From Pseudomonadales bacterium (GTDB lineage Bacteria > Pseudomonadota > Gammaproteobacteria > Pseudomonadales > IMCC2047), in assembly GCA_024234615.1 (NCBI GenBank), contig JACKNY010000002.1, forward strand, positions 434,001-498,000: a stretch of 64,000 nucleotides of DNA, in the 5' to 3' direction. Position 1 is the stretch's first letter; every line of letters starts with the position of its first letter. Below the pieces are notes generated by a model. It had not been told where the DNA came from. It did no database searches and saw only the letters and a list, made by a program, of their open reading frames with translations. Positions 17,002-25,676 of the stretch are shown piece after piece. A program made the position numbers and the translations under genes.

Positions 17002-17907
17002 TTAAATACCCCGTTGCCATTCCTGCCGCAAAGGTATCGAGCCAGGTTGCTCAAGCGCCATACGCACAATTTCAAGTAACTCGTCACGGTCTTGATTGAG
17101 CGTTCCTTTTAACACCAAATAGTTGGAGGCATGATCGCTACGAAAAATCGTTTGCTCCAGCGCCAGCGTGGTCAACAAACGCTCCATTTCCTGCGCAAGC
17201 TCCAGTTGATTCAGCGCGATAAAATCACCACCGAAACCTTGCTGGTAACGCGCCACGCCATGAGGAAAAGAAACCACCAGAGTTGACAGGTATTCAGGCT
17301 GCGCGGCGTTCATCAAACGTGCAGAGTTAACGGCATGCTGCTCGCTATACTTTTTACCACCCAAGCCGTTGAGGATCATTACCGAACGTTTTATGCCCGC
17401 TTGCTGGGCCTTAAGCAAAGCCTGCAACGAACTCTCGTAGGTTTCACCCTTTTTGATCTTTGCCAACAGCAAATCATCACCGGTTTCGCAACCTACATAC
17501 ATCAGGCTTAAGCCCAGCGACCGCAATTCTGTTAATTCCTCCACCGTCTTGTTTTTCAGGTTTCGCGGCAGACTATAGGATGAGATGCGCTGTACATTGG
17601 GCAGGTAATGATTAATCGCCTGTAAAATTTCCGACAGTCGGCGGGTCGATAATGTCATAGCGTCACCATCAGCCAAAAAGATACGCCGGATAGACTGCCC
17701 AGAAGCAGCGATACTACTAAGCTCCTGCTCAATTTGATCCTGCGGCTTCGGGCGAAATCGTTTCTGTGGCGCGGTGTACATTTCGCAAAAGGTACATTTA
17801 TTCCAAGAACAGCCATTGGTGACCTGTAATATCAAAGATCGAGCCTCACTAGGTGGTCGAAACAACGGCTCAATATATTCGGGAAACACGGGATAACCTC
17901 TCTTCAA
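17002..17907 (-). CDS. Radical SAM protein of unknown function
   Basis: 301 residues. The cluster motif near residue 33 is CSWNKCTFC, a Cx4Cx2C spacing instead of the usual Cx3Cx2C; I recall the same spacing in the 'GCSHNxCTFC' group of radical SAM proteins. After it comes an AdoMet-barrel-like core (RRIFLADGDAM, MYVGCETGDD). There is no clear C-terminal Fe-S or B12 domain. The reaction is unknown. It lies tail-out next to the convergently placed cupin block and is divergent from the phosphodiesterase gene. Confidence 0.85.
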   Translation of the reverse strand: MKRGYPVFPEYIEPLFRPPSEARSLILQVTNGCSWNKCTFCEMYTAPQKRFRPKPQDQIEQELSSIAASGQSIRRIFLADGDAMTLSTRRLSEILQAINHYLPNVQRISSYSLPRNLKNKTVEELTELRSLGLSLMYVGCETGDDLLLAKIKKGETYESSLQALLKAQQAGIKRSVMILNGLGGKKYSEQHAVNSARLMNAAQPEYLSTLVVSFPHGVARYQQGFGGDFIALNQLELAQEMERLLTTLALEQTIFRSDHASNYLVLKGTLNQDRDELLEIVRMALEQPGSIPLRQEWQRGI

Positions 17908-18056
17908 TCATTTAATCGCCATTGTCGGCAATGCTTTGTCGTCAGGCAATAAGAAACACTATTTTTTAAAACTGATTTGTCAGATGATGGTCAACTGGAG
18001 CCTTCATTTGGCATTCATTTATTTATGCTCCATACTGTTAGCAGCAGGCAGGGACT

Positions 18057-18800
18057 ATGAATCCAATCAAACTCGTCGCCCATCGTGGCCATCAGACGCA
18101 ATACCCGGAAAATACTCTACTTAGTCTGGCAGAGGCCATCCACGCAGGAGCAAGATATGTGGAAACGGATATTCAACTAAGCCAGGATCAGGTGCCGGTG
18201 CTCTACCATGATAACCACATGCGTCGTATCAGCGGCGTTAAAGGCGCTATTCATGATTACAGCTTTGCCGAGCTGATCACTATTCCGGCATATGAACCCA
18301 AACGCTTTGGCGATAAATTTATCGACCTGAAGATTACTCCTTTAGCCGATTTAGTAAGGCTTCTGGTGGCTCACCCGCAAGTTCACGCCTTTATCGAAAT
18401 AAAGCGCTGTGCTATTCAGCAACAGGGTATTGAAGTGCTGTATCGACGGGTAACCGATTTATTAATGCCGATCGTTGAGCAATGCACTTTAATCAGTTTT
18501 TCTATACCTTTTATTGAATATGCCTACCAAACCGCCTGGCCAAGTTTGGGGGTGGTGGTGGAGCGCTGGCGTGACATAGAATCCCCCCCCCTCCAAACCA
18601 TCAAGCCCGATTACATCTTTTGTGATTACAAACAGTTACCGCGAACTGGGACGATCGGTTTACCCCATACTCGCTTGGTAATTTATGAAATTGATAAGGC
18701 GGTAACTGCCATTAAGCTGATTGAACGTGGCGCTAACATGATCGAAACCTTTGCTTTTGTGGAACTTCAACAGGCATTAGATAAGAGATTTCACTCTTAA
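18057..18800 (+). CDS. Glycerophosphodiester phosphodiesterase
   Basis: 247 residues, a TIM-barrel GDPD domain. The catalytic signature is intact: AHRGHQTQYPENT (first His/Arg and Glu), VETDIQLS and VLYHDNHMRR (second His). No signal peptide, so it is the cytoplasmic UgpQ-like type. It splits glycerophosphodiesters into an alcohol and glycerol-3-phosphate. The GlpD-like gene follows after 2 bp, so product and substrate match within one transcript. A run of nine C (18583-18591) lies inside the frame but does not break it. Confidence 0.9.
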   Translation: MNPIKLVAHRGHQTQYPENTLLSLAEAIHAGARYVETDIQLSQDQVPVLYHDNHMRRISGVKGAIHDYSFAELITIPAYEPKRFGDKFIDLKITPLADLVRLLVAHPQVHAFIEIKRCAIQQQGIEVLYRRVTDLLMPIVEQCTLISFSIPFIEYAYQTAWPSLGVVVERWRDIESPPLQTIKPDYIFCDYKQLPRTGTIGLPHTRLVIYEIDKAVTAIKLIERGANMIETFAFVELQQALDKRFHS

Positions 18801-18802
18801 AC

Positions 18803-19978
18803 ATGAACCAGGATTATGAAGTTGTTATTATTGGTGGTGGCATCCATGGCACAGGGGTCGCGCAAGCTTCTGCGGCGGCTGGTTACCGTACGCTAATTCT
18901 GGAAAAAAGCGACTGGGCGGCAGGCACCTCGAGTAAATCCAGCAAACTCATCCATGGCGGGTTGCGCTATTTGCAAAGCGGCGAATTGAGCTTGGTTTGG
19001 GAATGTCTGCGTGAACGCGAGCTGCTCATACGCAATGCGCCGGAGTTGGTACACCGCCAAGGTTTTTATATTCCCGTGTATCAGAACTCGACTTACAAGA
19101 GCTGGCAGATTCGCTTGGGGTTAACGCTCTATGCGTTACTAGCGGGCGCTAGCAATGCCTGCCGATTTCACTGTTTACCTAAAGATCAATGGCGTCAGCT
19201 CAACCTATTAAATACCGTAGGTTTAAGGCAGGTTTATGTCTATCAGGATGCTCAGACCGATGATCGTCTATTGACACAAGCGGTGGTTCGCTCAGCACAA
19301 AACCTCGGCGCCGAGGCACTTTGCCGCACGGAGTTTATAGACGCCGAAAAAAACAGTCAGGGCTATACCCTTAGGATACGACAGAAAGATAGTGACGAAC
19401 CTCGCCAGATTAAATGCAGAGTCCTAATCAATGCTGGTGGCCCCTGGGTAAATCAGGTCAATGCGCGCATCACGCCCGCACCGCCTGCGCTATCGCTTGA
19501 CTTAGTACAGGGTGCGCACATTGTCATTCAGGGAGAATTAGCTAACTACTGTTTTTACCTGGAATCGCCACTTGACCACCGGGCAGTTTTCGCCATGCCT
19601 TGGTACGGCAATACCTTGGTGGGTACTACGGAAACCTTATTTCAGGGTGATCCGAACAAAGTCACACCGCTGCCTGAAGAGGAGGCGTATCTACTCAGAA
19701 TCATTGAGCACTATTTTCCAAACTTAAGCCTGGAAGTGCTAGAACGTTTCGCTGGTTTACGCGTGTTACCGAAATCAGAGCGCGGCCTTTTTTACCGTTC
19801 ACGCGAAACTCAGTTAGTTTGTGACTCACCAAAACAACCCAGCTGCATTAGTATTTATGGTGGCAAATTAACCAGTTACCGCGCTACCGCAGAGAAAGTA
19901 GTAAAGCTGATCCGAAAAAATTTAAGTGTCCGTGATGCGCTAGTCAACACACGGGAGATCAGGCTTACGCGCGCTTAA
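18803..19978 (+). CDS. Short FAD-dependent glycerol-3-phosphate dehydrogenase
   Basis: 391 residues. The N-terminal FAD-binding motif VVIIGGGIHGTGVAQ, the GTSSKSSKLIHGGLRYLQ block and the C-terminal SIYGGKLTSYR block are those of GlpD. The usual enzyme is about 500 residues; here the C-terminal helical domain (~110 residues) is absent. There is no room for it, since the convergent kinase gene overlaps the stop by 14 bp. The expected reaction is oxidation of glycerol-3-phosphate to dihydroxyacetone phosphate at the membrane, passing electrons to quinone. Its place directly behind the phosphodiesterase supports that. Whether it is active without the domain is not known. Confidence 0.85.
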   Translation: MNQDYEVVIIGGGIHGTGVAQASAAAGYRTLILEKSDWAAGTSSKSSKLIHGGLRYLQSGELSLVWECLRERELLIRNAPELVHRQGFYIPVYQNSTYKSWQIRLGLTLYALLAGASNACRFHCLPKDQWRQLNLLNTVGLRQVYVYQDAQTDDRLLTQAVVRSAQNLGAEALCRTEFIDAEKNSQGYTLRIRQKDSDEPRQIKCRVLINAGGPWVNQVNARITPAPPALSLDLVQGAHIVIQGELANYCFYLESPLDHRAVFAMPWYGNTLVGTTETLFQGDPNKVTPLPEEEAYLLRIIEHYFPNLSLEVLERFAGLRVLPKSERGLFYRSRETQLVCDSPKQPSCISIYGGKLTSYRATAEKVVKLIRKNLSVRDALVNTREIRLTRA

Positions 19979-21407
19979 GGCGCTCCTGCAGCACTTGCTG
20001 CCACGCTAAGAATCGTCGCTTTATAGTCATGCTTCCCTTCCTGGATGGTAAAAATCTGTCCGACGCTACCACCTGCCAATCACTTGGCCGTCCCGCCAGC
20101 CAGAACGCCGCACCACGCGCGCTTGCCTCCACCTGTTGTGGACGAAAAACGATTAGGCCGCTGATATCCGCTAGTTTTTGGCAGAGACTATCTAACTGGG
20201 ATAAGCCTCCTGATACCTGAATTTTACTTCCGTCAAAGCCATTTTTACTCATGATGCCAAGATTGATCTGTAACAAAAATACGATACTTTCCAATACCGC
20301 AACGAGTTTTTGTTCCTTGCTTCCATCACCAACAAACTCCGGAGACATTTCACACCAATAGGGCGAACCCAAGCCAGCGATACCATTAATAAACAAGGGG
20401 ATTGTTTTCTCCTTTATTGCCCAGTCATCCAACCGATCCAAATTCTCCAAACCACAGTACTGCTGCGCCCAATCCAATGCACTAGCCGCACCATTTACCG
20501 TGCCCTCGACGACAAAGCACGCAGTATCACTTTGATGCACCAGACTTTTTAGCAAGAATTTCGGACAAGCCTTGGTTTGCGCCCAGGGGACAGAGATAAA
20601 GGCACCAGTTCCTAGATTGACGTAAGCCGTATCACTGGATAAATCACCCATTGCAAAAATTGCGGCAGACTGGTCTCCATTTACCAAGCGTAGCGGTAGG
20701 CTAATTTCATCCAGCACCAACAGCCCGTAATCAGACTGCGTTGCTGTCAGCTTCGGCAACAGGGATTGCTCAATACCAAAACAAAGGAGCAACTCCTCGT
20801 CCCAATCCAAAGTCTCCATATTCCACAATAGGGTTCGCGAAGCGTTAGCGGGATCAACCCTTGCTGCCTTGCTGTCCGTGAGCTGCGCAATCAACCAACT
20901 GGCCAGAGGACCACATGTTAGGCAGCCATTGTCATAGGCCTGTTTAACCTGGGCGAGATGATCCAGGCACCAACGAATTTTACTCGCACCGTAGTGGGCA
21001 CTTAGGGTTAAACCCGTGCGTTGATGTATCCAATTGGTATCAATATTTTGTTGACTCAGCCACTGAGCACCACGGCGATCCTGCCAACTGATGACTGGGT
21101 AAAGCGCTTCTCCTGTGATTTTATGCCAGCACACTAAGCTAGAGCGCTGGGTAACCAACGCCGCAGCCAACAGACAGTTGCGCTGCTCCTGCGTCAGCCC
21201 CTGAAGAGCGAGATTAGCGGCCTGCCTTAATGACTCAACCAATTCTGCGGGGTTTTGCTCGACCCAATCTAACTTGGGTTTATCCGTTGCCACGGGTACT
21301 GCCGCTTGTGTTAGCAACCTTCCACTCGCATCAAACACTAGCGCCCGACTGCTATGCCCACCTTGGTCCAGCACAAGATAAGAGTTACTTTTCAATGATG
21401 TGCCCAC
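19965..21407 (-). CDS. FGGY-family carbohydrate kinase, glycerol kinase-like
   Basis: 480 residues with both FGGY halves: DQGGHSSRALVFD at the start (phosphate-binding loop 1), LVNGDQSAAIFAMG in the middle (conserved Asp), and GGLSQLDSLCQKL in the adenine region. By comparison with GlpK, the substrate residues Arg (TQRSS), Trp (SWQDRR), Tyr (AHYGASKIRW) and Asp are kept, but the Glu after the Arg is Ser. So the substrate may be glycerol or a related polyol. It ends in a 14-bp overlap with the GlpD-like gene. The start, GTG at 21407, is uncertain by a few codons. Confidence 0.85.
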   Translation of the reverse strand: MGTSLKSNSYLVLDQGGHSSRALVFDASGRLLTQAAVPVATDKPKLDWVEQNPAELVESLRQAANLALQGLTQEQRNCLLAAALVTQRSSLVCWHKITGEALYPVISWQDRRGAQWLSQQNIDTNWIHQRTGLTLSAHYGASKIRWCLDHLAQVKQAYDNGCLTCGPLASWLIAQLTDSKAARVDPANASRTLLWNMETLDWDEELLLCFGIEQSLLPKLTATQSDYGLLVLDEISLPLRLVNGDQSAAIFAMGDLSSDTAYVNLGTGAFISVPWAQTKACPKFLLKSLVHQSDTACFVVEGTVNGAASALDWAQQYCGLENLDRLDDWAIKEKTIPLFINGIAGLGSPYWCEMSPEFVGDGSKEQKLVAVLESIVFLLQINLGIMSKNGFDGSKIQVSGGLSQLDSLCQKLADISGLIVFRPQQVEASARGAAFWLAGRPSDWQVVASDRFLPSRKGSMTIKRRFLAWQQVLQERLKRA

Positions 21408-21484
21408 CCTATTTCTGTCAATGGGTTTGGGGCAAAGCGGGGGGAAGATGGAAGTGAGGTGGATAATTTTAACTGATAAATACT

Positions 21485-21513
21485 GGGCGCGGCGGGCATT
21501 AGCAGCCGCGCCC
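21485..21513 (-). terminator. GC-rich hairpin after purC
   Basis: GGGCGCGGC and GCCGCGCCC form a perfect 9-bp stem with an 11-base loop, 27 bp after the purC stop. It lacks a clear U tract, so it may work as a weak or factor-assisted terminator of the dapA-bamC-purC transcript. Confidence 0.45.
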
Positions 21514-21539
21514 TCAAAGTACCGCTATCACCAAGCCGG

Positions 21540-22253
21540 TTAATCGAACTTTAAGCCCAGTCGATTACCCACCTGCTCGTAAGCCTCAACCACATTACCC
21601 AAGTTTTGACGAAACCGGTCTTTATCCAATTTTTCTCTGGTCGCTTTATCCCATATGCGGCAGCCATCAGGTGTCATTTCGTCACCTAACACAATCTCAC
21701 CTTTATAGAGGCCAAATTCAAGCTTGTAATCCACCAGCAGCATATCGCCAGATAAAAATAGTGATTTGAGAACATCATTGGCCTTAAAAGTAAGCTCCTT
21801 CATACGTTCAACATGGGCATCCTCAGCCCAACCAAAGGTACGAATATGGTACTCATTGATCATCGGGTCATGCAGCGCGTCGTTTTTAAGAAAGAACTCA
21901 AAGGTCGGTGGGTTCAGCTCCATTCCATCTGGCACGCCGAGGCGTTTGCAGAGGCTACCAGTGCTGATATTGCGTACCACACACTCTACCGGAATCATCT
22001 TTAAGCGCTTTACCAAGGCTTCCTGATCCGATAAAAGTCGATCAAAGTGTGTGGGAATGCCCGCTGCTTCAAGTTTCTGCATGATAAACGCATTAAATTT
22101 ATTGTTCACCATACCTTTGCGATCCAGCTGCTCGATTCTTTCGCCATCAAAGGCTGAGGTATCATTTCTAAACAATAATATTAATCGATCAGGATCATCA
22201 GTTTTATATACCGATTTTGCTTTACCTGCATACAGCTCTTCACGCTTTTCCAT
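21540..22253 (-). CDS. purC: SAICAR synthetase (purine biosynthesis)
   Basis: 237 residues, the same length as E. coli PurC. It starts MEKREELYAGKAKSVY, continues with LLFRNDTSAFDGE, VECVVRNISTGSL and KLEFGLYKGEIVLGDE. The enzyme joins CAIR and aspartate with ATP to give SAICAR. I set the start at the ATG 22253 because GGAG lies 7 bases before it; an upstream in-frame TTG would add four residues. It is the last gene of a run with dapA, bamC and the MBL hydrolase, an order also known from Pseudomonas. Confidence 0.95.
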   Translation of the reverse strand: MEKREELYAGKAKSVYKTDDPDRLILLFRNDTSAFDGERIEQLDRKGMVNNKFNAFIMQKLEAAGIPTHFDRLLSDQEALVKRLKMIPVECVVRNISTGSLCKRLGVPDGMELNPPTFEFFLKNDALHDPMINEYHIRTFGWAEDAHVERMKELTFKANDVLKSLFLSGDMLLVDYKLEFGLYKGEIVLGDEMTPDGCRIWDKATREKLDKDRFRQNLGNVVEAYEQVGNRLGLKFD

Positions 22254-22265
22254 TTCTGTCTCCAA

Positions 22266-23027
22266 TTAACTTATCACTCGCCAATCAAAGCCCAACGTTT
22301 GATCAGCTACGGTTAACCAATGTTCACTACATCCAGTCGCCCCAACTACCTCGTTGACAGCTCTCTGCGTTGAATTATTTTGTTCGCTGATATGAGAGAT
22401 CACTAGGTGTTGCAGGTGCTTTATTTCTATTTCTCTGAGTAAACCCCCCGCCTGGTTATTACTCAGGTGCCCATATTCGCCACTTATACGCCGTTTTAAA
22501 GCAAGGGGATAAGGACCCTGCTCTAACATTTCGAGATCGTGATTACACTCCAATAGCAAACTGTCCAGCTGACGATAACTTTGCTTGACGAAGGGCGTAA
22601 TACTACCTAAATCTGTTAAAACACCCAACTTTTTTGCACCGTCATCGAAAATAAATTGACAGGGCTCTCGCGCGTCATGGGGTACGGGAACCGGCTGTAT
22701 TTGTATATCCATGATGGCAAAAGTCGAATGGCAGTTGATGTTGTGCAGCTGATTAACCTGGCCTATCCGAGATTGCTGATAAGTTCCAGCAGTAAGGTAG
22801 ACGGGCAGATCGTATTTTCGCGCTAAGGGGCCCACACCATTAGCATGGTCGCTGTGTTCGTGGGTAACTAATATAGCGCTTATTTGTTGCGGCGATTTGT
22901 CCAGACGCGCTAACCGCCGTTCGGTTTCTTTGAGGGTAAAACCACAGTCAAGCAGTAGGCAGGTGTTCGCATGTTCAATCAGCGTGGCATTGCCACGACT
23001 GCCGCTGCCGAGCGACGAAAAACGCAC
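22266..23027 (-). CDS. MBL-fold metallo-hydrolase (YycJ/WalJ-like)
   Basis: 253 residues. Metallo-beta-lactamase fold with the metal motif THEHSDHANG, the opening SSLGSGSRGNATLIEH, and a later metal-ligand His in PHDAREP. This N-terminal form fits the YycJ/WalJ/VicX group, which are proposed nucleases or hydrolases with two metals. The cellular substrate is unclear. It lies between bamC (41 bp) and purC (start 12 bp downstream), in the same operon. Confidence 0.88.
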   Translation of the reverse strand: MRFSSLGSGSRGNATLIEHANTCLLLDCGFTLKETERRLARLDKSPQQISAILVTHEHSDHANGVGPLARKYDLPVYLTAGTYQQSRIGQVNQLHNINCHSTFAIMDIQIQPVPVPHDAREPCQFIFDDGAKKLGVLTDLGSITPFVKQSYRQLDSLLLECNHDLEMLEQGPYPLALKRRISGEYGHLSNNQAGGLLREIEIKHLQHLVISHISEQNNSTQRAVNEVVGATGCSEHWLTVADQTLGFDWRVIS

Positions 23028-23068
23028 CTAAATACCTTATGTTAAACTAACAGACATCTGATAGGTCA

Positions 23069-24208
23069 CTATATAAGATTTTCTCTAATAGTAGCCAGCA
23101 CCGCTTCCGACAGATCCTTTTCAATTTTTTCATCATCACTCGCTACCGCAACCACAATTTTTTCGGATTCCGTTTTTAAGTTCACCACAAATTTAAATGC
23201 TTTGCCTTTCGACCCATCGTTACCGACAAAAGGTAAAAATGAGAAGAACCCACCTTCTTTCTTTTCTTCCGCGTTGGGATAGTAGTTAACGTAGTAATTC
23301 CCAGAGCTGCGATCTTTATCGGCTACTTCTATTTCCGCATCTTCTATCGCTTTACCGACCGCTTCCCAAGCTCGCTCATAGTTCAGTTGTAAGACCAGTA
23401 TTTTTCTCCCTGAAGCATCAGTACTCAGCGAGGACTTAGGTGCGCCAGAAAAGCTCTGGGCCAACAAGGAAGCAGGAGCACCTTCATATTCGGTATCAAT
23501 CAGAAAACTGGCAAGCTCCTGCATAATTGCGACAGCTAACTCATCCTCTTCCTTAACGACAGACCAATCTAATTGCTCTGCAGCAGGTAATACGGCGGTG
23601 GCCGGAAAGCCAAGGTGCATGATATACACTTCCGCTGAGTTTTCATGCATACCGTGTTCGACCCGAATTCGGAATTTATCGCGTGTGGCAATATTTTCCT
23701 TTTCCCGTGACAACCAAACTGTTTCCATATCCCCTTTAAAAGGTTCCTCAAGCGCCAACTCGATGCTGTTCAGTTCCCAAAATCGTCGCACTTTCGCCCA
23801 GGCACTCGCTGGTTGAGTATTAACCGAAATCCAGTATCGATTACCTGACTTAAATGCACGAATTTCACCCTGACTTTTCGTCACAAAGGCTTCCGGCATA
23901 GGTACTTCAAAATCATTGGAAAACGCTTGAGCACCTTGCCAACCAGGCACCGGATATAAGTCTTTAATTGCAGATTTATCCAGATTATCCGGCACGTTGA
24001 TTGGTTGAGATACCTCTGCTTCGCGATAATCATGTTTGCGATCGCGGAAATAACCTTCATCTCCCATTAGCCAGCCGCAACCAGAAAGTGCACTCGCAGC
24101 AATTATTGGGATAACCATCAAAGGTGGGCTTAGCTTCAGCTTGCTCATCAAGAGTCTCTGTAACACTTTAGTCTGCATAGGATTTTTGAGCATTCGTTGA
24201 TTGTACAT
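23069..24208 (-). CDS. bamC: Outer membrane assembly lipoprotein BamC
   Basis: About 360-379 residues. A lipoprotein signal ends at the lipobox LSGC (IIAASALSGCGW); the mature N-terminus carries the conserved unstructured stretch (DRKHDYREAEVSQPINVPDNL) that in E. coli BamC binds BamD. Two helix-grip domains follow. It is an accessory part of the BAM complex. The start is uncertain: Met1 at 24208, or Met21 at 24148 (MSKLKLSPPLM), which gives a more standard signal peptide. It lies 5 bp after the dapA stop. Confidence 0.88.
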   Translation of the reverse strand: MYNQRMLKNPMQTKVLQRLLMSKLKLSPPLMVIPIIAASALSGCGWLMGDEGYFRDRKHDYREAEVSQPINVPDNLDKSAIKDLYPVPGWQGAQAFSNDFEVPMPEAFVTKSQGEIRAFKSGNRYWISVNTQPASAWAKVRRFWELNSIELALEEPFKGDMETVWLSREKENIATRDKFRIRVEHGMHENSAEVYIMHLGFPATAVLPAAEQLDWSVVKEEDELAVAIMQELASFLIDTEYEGAPASLLAQSFSGAPKSSLSTDASGRKILVLQLNYERAWEAVGKAIEDAEIEVADKDRSSGNYYVNYYPNAEEKKEGGFFSFLPFVGNDGSKGKAFKFVVNLKTESEKIVVAVASDDEKIEKDLSEAVLATIRENLI

Positions 24209-24213
24209 GTTTA

Positions 24214-25089
24214 TTATATGACCTCAGCCTGTTGCATTGCTCGATGAATCATTTCGTGATACTGCTGGCTTAATCTTGTTAAAGGTAAACGGATGCCGCC
24301 CTTGATCAACCCCAACTGTTCTACCGCCCACTTGACTGGGATCGGGTTCGCTTCTACAAATAAATCCCGATGTAGTGCTTCCAATTTCGCGTTGATGCGT
24401 TCGGCAGTTTCTCTATCACCAGCAATTGCCGCTCTGCACATTTCAGCCATTTTCTTTGGTGCCACATTTGCGGTAACTGAGATATCACCTTTGGCACCCA
24501 TCAGTATTAACTCCATGGCGGTCGCGTCATCTCCGGAGTAGACGGTTAAGCGATCAGAACATCGCTCAAGCACTTCGCGGCCTCGCTCCAAATCGCCCGT
24601 CGCTTCCTTGATGCCGATAATATTAGGATGGTAGGCAAGCCGCTCCAAAGTATCCGGCAATAAATCGCAAGTCGTACGCCCTGGAACATTATAGAGAATT
24701 TGGGGGATATCAACGCTATCAGCAATTAGCTTAAAGTGTTGATACATACCTTCCTGGGTTGGGCGATTATAGTAAGGCGTTACCAATAAGCAGGCATCAG
24801 CACCCACTTCCTTAGCAGATTGGGACCATTCCACCGCTTCCGAGGTTGCATTGGAACCAGTCCCGGCAATTACCGGTATTCTGCCGGCGACCCGTTGTAC
24901 AGTAGCGGCGATAACGGCAATATGTTCATCTACCGGTAGCGTGGGCGATTCTCCCGACGTACCAACGGCAACAATTGCGTTCGTACCATTCTCCAAATGG
25001 AAATCAATCAAGCGTTCAAGCGCCTGCCAATCAATTGCGCCGTCCTCTTCCATTGGGGTTACCAGCGCAACTATACTGCCTTCAATCAT
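24214..25089 (-). CDS. dapA: 4-hydroxy-tetrahydrodipicolinate synthase
   Basis: 291 residues, full length. TIM-barrel lyase of the DapA type: GTSGESPTL near residue 45, YYNRPTQEGMYQHF, LYNVPGRTTCDL (active-site Tyr) and the Schiff-base Lys in GIKEATGD. It condenses pyruvate and aspartate semialdehyde in lysine and peptidoglycan-precursor synthesis. It is the first gene of the dapA-bamC-MBL-purC run and is divergent from bcp, with 119 bp between the starts. Confidence 0.96.
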   Translation of the reverse strand: MIEGSIVALVTPMEEDGAIDWQALERLIDFHLENGTNAIVAVGTSGESPTLPVDEHIAVIAATVQRVAGRIPVIAGTGSNATSEAVEWSQSAKEVGADACLLVTPYYNRPTQEGMYQHFKLIADSVDIPQILYNVPGRTTCDLLPDTLERLAYHPNIIGIKEATGDLERGREVLERCSDRLTVYSGDDATAMELILMGAKGDISVTANVAPKKMAEMCRAAIAGDRETAERINAKLEALHRDLFVEANPIPVKWAVEQLGLIKGGIRLPLTRLSQQYHEMIHRAMQQAEVI

Positions 25090-25208
25090 CCAAAACTCCG
25101 CCGACTAAATAAAGGGTTATAGTAATGTCGAGGACTCACAATCACAAGCGAAGCCCGCTATAATTTCTACTTAGAATTCCTACACTTGATTTAACGGAAA
25201 ATAGTCTT

Positions 25209-25676
25209 ATGTCAACACCAACCATTGGTAAACCCGTCAAACATTTTACACTTCCAGCCACTGGAGATCAGGAAATCAACTTATCTACATTGCGGGGGAA
25301 GAATATTGTTCTCTACTTTTACCCTAAGGACAGCACTCCAGGCTGCACTACGGAAGGACAGAATTTTCGAGATCTTTTCGATCAATTCACTGCGAATAAC
25401 ACCGTCATATTGGGGGTTTCCAGAGACAGCATCAAAGCACATGAAAATTTTAAAGCCAAGCAGTGCTTTCCTTTCGAACTATTATCTGATCCAGAAGAAA
25501 AACTCTGCTCGCAATTTGATGTGATCCGGGAAAAAAACCTCTATGGCCGTAAATACATGGGAATTGAACGCAGTACTTTTTTAATTGATGCGGAAGGGGT
25601 ACTGCGCAAAGAGTGGCGTAAAGTGAAGGTAAAAGGTCATGCGGATGAAGTGTTAAGTGAGGTAAAAATGCTTTAG
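25209..25676 (+). CDS. bcp: Thiol peroxidase (Bcp-type peroxiredoxin)
   Basis: 155 residues, thioredoxin fold. The peroxidatic Cys sits in FYPKDSTPGCTTEG. The resolving Cys found five residues later in E. coli Bcp is Gln here, so this is either a 1-Cys type or uses another Cys (KQCFPF or KLCSQF). It reduces hydrogen and organic peroxides in the cytoplasm. A TATAAT at 25159-25164 may be its -10 box. Its stop overlaps the rseC stop by 4 bp on the other strand. Confidence 0.93.
   Translation: MSTPTIGKPVKHFTLPATGDQEINLSTLRGKNIVLYFYPKDSTPGCTTEGQNFRDLFDQFTANNTVILGVSRDSIKAHENFKAKQCFPFELLSDPEEKLCSQFDVIREKNLYGRKYMGIERSTFLIDAEGVLRKEWRKVKVKGHADEVLSEVKML

Noticed and set aside
18803..19978. GlpD truncated by a frameshift
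   Set aside because: The sequence downstream of the stop encodes the convergent kinase on the other strand, so no lost GlpD domain lies there.
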